Source: Colocasia esculenta (Eukaryota; Streptophyta; Magnoliopsida; Alismatales; Araceae). Taken from it: a stretch of DNA of 64,000 bases. The position numbers were made by a program, and so were the translations under genes. The notes under the pieces were generated by a model. That model saw only the letters and a list, made by a program, of their open reading frames with translations. It was not told the DNA's origin and searched no databases. Of this stretch, positions 59,479-64,000 are shown in pieces. Location: contig CM024753.1 of assembly GCA_014218235.1 (NCBI GenBank), forward strand, positions 177,296,348 through 177,360,347. Direction: 5' to 3'. Position 1 is the stretch's first letter. Every line of letters begins with the position of its first letter.

Positions 59479-61485
59479 TGTTGGTCCTCCGGCAGCAAGG
59501 ACTAAGCACCTAGAGGGGGGTGAATAAGTGGAAACAGAAATCTGAAAGCAAAATCACCAGTTTAAACTTTGATTAGTGAATAAAAATGTGTGCAATGGAA
59601 ATTAATGGAGCGGAAGCACAATCACACAAAAGACATAAGGAATTTTATCCTGATTTAGCCCTTCCAAAAGAAAATCCTACGTCTAGTCCCAAGAACACTT
59701 GAGATTTTACTAACTAAGAGAACAGTCTCTCTTAAGGACATACAACGCCCAGCAAAACTGGTCCTCCCTTCTACACAAGAGGAATACACCCAGCACTCCA
59801 ACTGCTCTTCTTCTCTTTCCAGACAAGAAGGCACCACTATTTAACGTCAGCCAGGTGCTTCTTTTGTGAACTCAGAAGCAACTCACTAGTATACACCCCA
59901 GCAGGTATTGCCTTCAACAAGAGGAACAACACCCTATCCAAGACAGACCTTCCCTTCTATAAATGGGAACGCTTACACAACAAGCCTTTTTTTCAAATGA
60001 AGAGGCACAACTCTGAAGAATAAAGCTAGAACCCAAAGCCCCTAGATCAAGCTCAAAGATGAACAATAGACAAAGCTTGATCTGAAATAGATTTGAGAAA
60101 AACAAATGTACAATGAAAATATTCAAACCCTAAGCTCTTTCTCTCTCTCAAGAGGATCTGAACAAAAGAATAGGAGAGAAGGCTTGAACCCTATGTTGAG
60201 GAAAGCTTTACACAAATTGGAGTGGAGTGAAGTGCTCTCTCTTTCAGCTTATTGGAGTTCTTCAGACTGCTGGGATGTTCTGCTCTTGAAAGCTCACTTC
60301 TTCCTTTTCTACTTGAATGCCTTCAACATCTTATACACCTAACAGAAGAGGCCTATTGACAAATGGTCATTGGAGTCCCTTGGCTCTCTTCTTCTTCTAC
60401 TCTCCTTCTCTTGTATCTAATGGTAGTATTGTTGAGTCTACTAGCTTGTGTATGTTTCCAAGGGTGCCAGTAGTAGGTCCAAGATGGTGTCTATGAGTAG
60501 AATAGACTTGCAGACATTTAATGAAAAGAAGAGAATGTGAGAAGGGAGGTATAACATGTCGAACAACACCATACCTTCTTTTTCCTTTAGTCCATGTGTC
60601 CTATGATAGGTGGATGACTTTTTTGACAGTAGGAAATTAGAGCTTTATGTTAGAGTCTTCCTGTCAGCAAGAAACAAGGAGATTCAAATTTCATTGGGTG
60701 TCAAAGACATGTTTGTTCATTAATCGGTGTAGATAGGAAGGAAATGTCCAGTAATCGATGCATCTAAGTATAAGATATTAGTAATCGGAATGCTATAAAG
60801 CTATTTGGTCACCAATCGATAGGATAGATCATTTATAACACCAATCGGAATGAGAAGTGATTATAGTTCTCTAATCGGAAGCACATATGAATTAATCGAA
60901 AGGATATAACATTTATAACACCAATCAGAATGGAATTGGTCTTCAATCGATAGTTCTTCTTCAATCGATGTGATAAAAGATAAGTGATCACCAATCGAAG
61001 TGAGATATTCACCAATCGGAACAAAATTGAAGCCAATCGATATAGTGGTCACTAATCTGAAAAATTCATAATCAATCGATACGATCTTTCTTCACCAATC
61101 AATAAGTTGTTCATCAATCGAAACAACTCATAACACCAATCGAAACACTTCGTCAGTAATCAATTGGTTACTATAAAAACAACAATGATAGAGATTTATT
61201 CTCAAATCGAAAGAACACTTTAAATAGCAATCAATTTCTCACTTAAACATCAATCGATAGAAGCTTCAAATAGTAATCAATTGGAAACTTAAACAGTAAT
61301 CGATTTGAAATTTCAGTGCAAATCCTTAGGTGATATGAAATTATGCCATTTCATATTCATAAATACCTTGAAAATTATATTTATGATTTTCATGAGAGAA
61401 AAAAATATTATTAAATATATTTGTGACAACATGAGTTTTAGTTATCACCATAACAAAGGCATAAATAAATGAGAGTAGTTCAACA
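59479..61485 (-). repeat. 5' LTR of element B, uninterrupted
   Basis: 2007 bp; minus strand TGTTGAACTACTCTC...GGACCAACA. Positions 60720-61310 are rich in caatcgat/caatcgga motifs. It gives the empty-site sequence for three insertions in the other LTR. Confidence 0.92.
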
Positions 61486-63850
61486 CGCTTAACTATAAAG
61501 TGCAAGGACCCTGCATACAAATAGAATCTTCATGCGTCTGTTGTTCCCGACAGCAAGGAGTTTGTCATTAAGACAATGAACAACTCATACACATGTGGAT
61601 GCGACATTATGAGACAAGGTCATCCAAGGACATCGAAGAAGTGGGTGGCAATCATCGTCAAGCAAAAACTCGTCGACACGCGACGTACAGAGCGAGTGAG
61701 ATGAAGAGAGATATTCGTCAACAGTATGGCATCCACATTCCGTACCATCAGGTATGTATAGCATTCTTATTTAACTAGTTTCCTCTTCCTCTTTAACATC
61801 CTTACTCTTTTTCTTTAACTGGTTTCCTCACCTTCTATAACTGATCTCCTTGTCTACTTTAACTGGTTTTCTCTTTTCTATAACTGGTCCCCTATTCTAC
61901 TTTAATCAGTTTCCTCCTCTTCGTTAAACCAGTATCCTCATCTATCTTAACCAGTTTCTTCTCCTACTTTAATTATTTTCTAGTTTCTTCTTCTACTTTA
62001 ACCAGTTTCCTCTTCTTCTATAACTGGTCTTGTTGTCTACTTTAACAGATTTCCTCTTCTTCTGTAAATGGTCCCCTCGTCTACTTTAATCGGTTTCCTC
62101 GTCTTCTTTAAACTGGTATCCTGAGCTCTTTTAATTGGTTTTCTCTTCTTCTTTAATTGTTTTCCACTTCTTCTTTAACATGTATCCTCTTCTACATTAA
62201 TCAGATTCCTTTCCCACTTTAACACATGTACATATTTACTTTAATGCGATGATTCGTGTACTTTGAACACATTCACACACAAACATTCTTCAACAGGCAT
62301 GGGGGGGGGGGGGGGGGGGTGCAGAGAAGTGGCTATCACCTCACTGTATGGAGACATTAGAACTAGCTATGACTTGCTATTATGGTACAACAAGCGTGTG
62401 ACTGACGCAAATTTGGGAACTATCATTGACCTTCAAATGGAGGCGGAAACAGAACAATTTAAGTAGTACTTCCTCTGCATTGGTTTATGTGCATATGGAT
62501 ATGAAGATGGATGCATGGGTGCAGACCCATGCTCTTCCTAGATGCAACTCATATCAAACATAGAGTGAATGGAGTAATACTTGCAGTAGTGCTTTAAATG
62601 ATAATAATGAACCGTGCATTGTAGCGTACACCGTAGCCAATGCGGAAACTTAGGACAACTGGCTTTGGTTTCTTACAAACCTAAAGAAAGCACTCAAAAC
62701 AGATAGAAAAAATGCCTTCTTCTTTGATAGGGGAAAGGGACTGAAAGAAGTAGTTCCTGAAATATTCCCAAACGATCTTCATGCCTATTGTTTCCAGCAC
62801 ATCACTCAGAACTTCAACGACCAAGCTGTGGGAAAGTAATGCCTACCTATGAAGTAGCTACTTGTCAAAATCCTTAAGAGGATTTCTTATGCTGTCATAG
62901 AACATGAATATGCAGATGTAATGAGCACAATGGAACTACAATCCCCCAAAGCTAAAGAATGGGTGCTCCGAAACGATGTCAACCATTGGACACACACACT
63001 ATTCCAGGGAGAGTGGTTAGCCTTCTCTGTCACTTTAACCATTTACACATCTTACTTTAACTCACCATCACACATACTTTGATGATTTTGAACTCTTTCT
63101 TTAACACTTTAGAACTTACACTTTAAGTCATGTACAATTTAACTCTTTCAAACTTAGATTTTAAGTCATCTCCATAGGTACTTGCATTCCAGCACACTTT
63201 AACTCACCAACACTTTATTACAGGTTTGGCGAGTTGTACTCCAATCTCGCTGAGTCATTCAATGCTTGACTACATGAGGCACGATCTCTGTGAATTATTC
63301 AGATGGTGTACAAAATCAGAGTCCAAATCATGGAAATGGCTGCGAAGAGAAGCGATCTTCATGAGTCATGGGACCATCCATTTTGTCTAAAAGTGAAAAA
63401 AGTAATCGCTCAAAACCTAAATGACAGAAGAAGCATGACAATATGGGAATCAGATGGAGACGTATATGGAGTAATTGAAAATGCCAGGGCATACACTATC
63501 AACTTACATCATCAAACTTGCTCCTACGGCCATTGGGAACCACTAAAGATTCCTTGCAAACATGTATGCTCTAGAATAGCAAGCAAAAGAGAGCATGTAT
63601 ATCAATATGTGTTGCCATTTTATAGCAAGGAGATGTACAAGGAGACAAATCAATATAACATCCAACTAATCCTAACATTCGACATGCCAGAACCACCTCA
63701 ACTCAAAGATGTGCAAATCAAGCCATTCTTGACAAAGAAACTATTGAGCAGACCCAAAAAGAAGTGTATACGATCAAGGTGAGAAGTAGACCATGTGTAC
63801 AAATGTTCTAGATGCAAACAAGCAGGTCACAATAGAAGATCATGTAACAA
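61486..63850 (+). pseudogene. MULE transposase pseudogene, main piece
   Basis: 61486-61751 continues the interrupted exon: RLTIKCKDPA, SVVPDSKEFVIKTMNNS, RQGHPRTSKKWVAI. An intron (61752-62296, GTATGT...CAACAG) follows. 62297-63015 holds SYDLLLWYNKRVTDANLG, then FLDATHIKHR (first Asp), 'NAFFFDRGKGLKEVVPEIFP' (second Asp) and YCFQHITQNFND. A second intron is at 63016-63223. The last exon has FGELYSNLAESFNA, the SWIM-like CSYGHWEPLKIPCKHVCS (first Cys pair damaged) and a CCHC knuckle CSRCKQAGHNRRSC at about 63803-63845. At least five stops and one frameshift break it; an exon also holds a run of 19 G (62301-62319). MULE transposases act in the nucleus on long TIRs; neither TIR is visible. Confidence 0.88.
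61752..62296 (+). other. MULE intron with repeated ACTTTAACTGG motifs
   Basis: Pyrimidine-rich intron made largely of units like 'tactttaactggtttcctcttcttct' or 'tataactggtc'; similar 'actttaac' words recur in the second intron (63016-63223), at 29620-29830 upstream and at 63920-64000 downstream. Confidence 0.7.
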
Positions 63851-64000
63851 CCCCATACAATATGATGAATAAACGAACATCCTCTGTTTAAGAATGATGT
63901 ACATGTTATCAACTTTGAATTGTCAAAACTACTATAACTTTAATTGACAAAAATAACTATTTTAACTGTCAAAAGTACTATAACTTTAATTGACAAAAAC

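Larger units (their letters stand above)
30082..61485 (-). mobile_element. Non-autonomous copia element B, host of nested insertions
   Basis: Minus-strand element of the same family as element A, net length about 6 kb, spread over 31.4 kb. The 5' LTR is at 59479-61485. The 3' LTR consists of 30082-30317, 45556-46441, 48019-48538 and 57252-57657, with duplicated target bases at each break. PBS TGGTATCAGAGCTG (minus strand) follows the 5' LTR; the polypurine tract CAAAAAAGAGGAGAT precedes the 3' LTR. The internal region (57658-59478) encodes only gag. It is inserted in a MULE transposase exon. Confidence 0.9.

Overview
This window looks like plant nuclear DNA, most likely from an angiosperm with a large, repeat-rich genome. 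The evidence is nested LTR retrotransposons of Ty1/copia and Ty3/gypsy type, a CACTA (En/Spm) element, a MULE, an hAT-type MITE, SINE-like insertions, long CT/GT microsatellites and a decayed class III peroxidase. I see no intact host gene. Nearly everything recognisable is a transposable element or its remains, and every TE coding region is broken or incomplete. The species cannot be told from the sequence alone.

Region 1 (1-14.4 kb): Helitron-like AT-rich repeat copies surround a roughly mirror-symmetric array of short ATCGAT-containing units (1373-1689 and 7081-7497 on one strand, 7505-7998 inverted). A gag-only copia element (element A, 1690-7080, target duplication CTTTA) sits inside one arm. 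A solo LTR of the same family lies at 10846-13083 (target duplication GGAGT), inside one copy of a duplicated segment of about 500 bp.

Region 2 (14.4-27.5 kb): microsatellites and a peroxidase pseudogene, then a 5'-truncated Tekay/Del-like Ty3/gypsy element (16541-27524). Its pol is split by a solo LTR (18495-23347), which itself contains a second solo LTR (20377-22636) related to the outer element's own LTR. The outer 3' LTR carries a 368-bp hAT MITE with a perfect 8-bp target duplication.

Region 3 (29.8-63.9 kb): a MULE transposase pseudogene has been split by 31 kb of nested insertions. The first layer is a gag-only copia element (element B, minus strand, 30082-61485), of the same family as element A. 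Its left LTR received (i) a Tat-like Ty3/gypsy composite (30318-45555) ending in a tandem array of four TRIM-sized units, itself hit by a CACTA element and a 4.8-kb solo LTR; (ii) a 1577-bp solo LTR (46442-48018); and (iii) an 8.7-kb non-autonomous Ty3/gypsy element with 3-kb LTRs and no coding content (48539-57251). Because element B's other LTR (59479-61485) is intact, it supplies the empty-site sequence for each of these insertions, so the nesting order can be read directly.

Two themes stand out. First, several unrelated LTR families here each carry arrays of short palindromes centred on CG (ATCGAT, GTCGAC, TCGCGA, TTCG...CGAA), often at about 20-bp spacing. Second, primer-binding sites are duplicated next to LTRs in three elements, most strikingly in the Tat/TRIM composite, whose two ends carry different LTR sequences yet share one 5-bp target duplication. 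All functional statements rest on reading the sequence and on general family knowledge; no database search was run.
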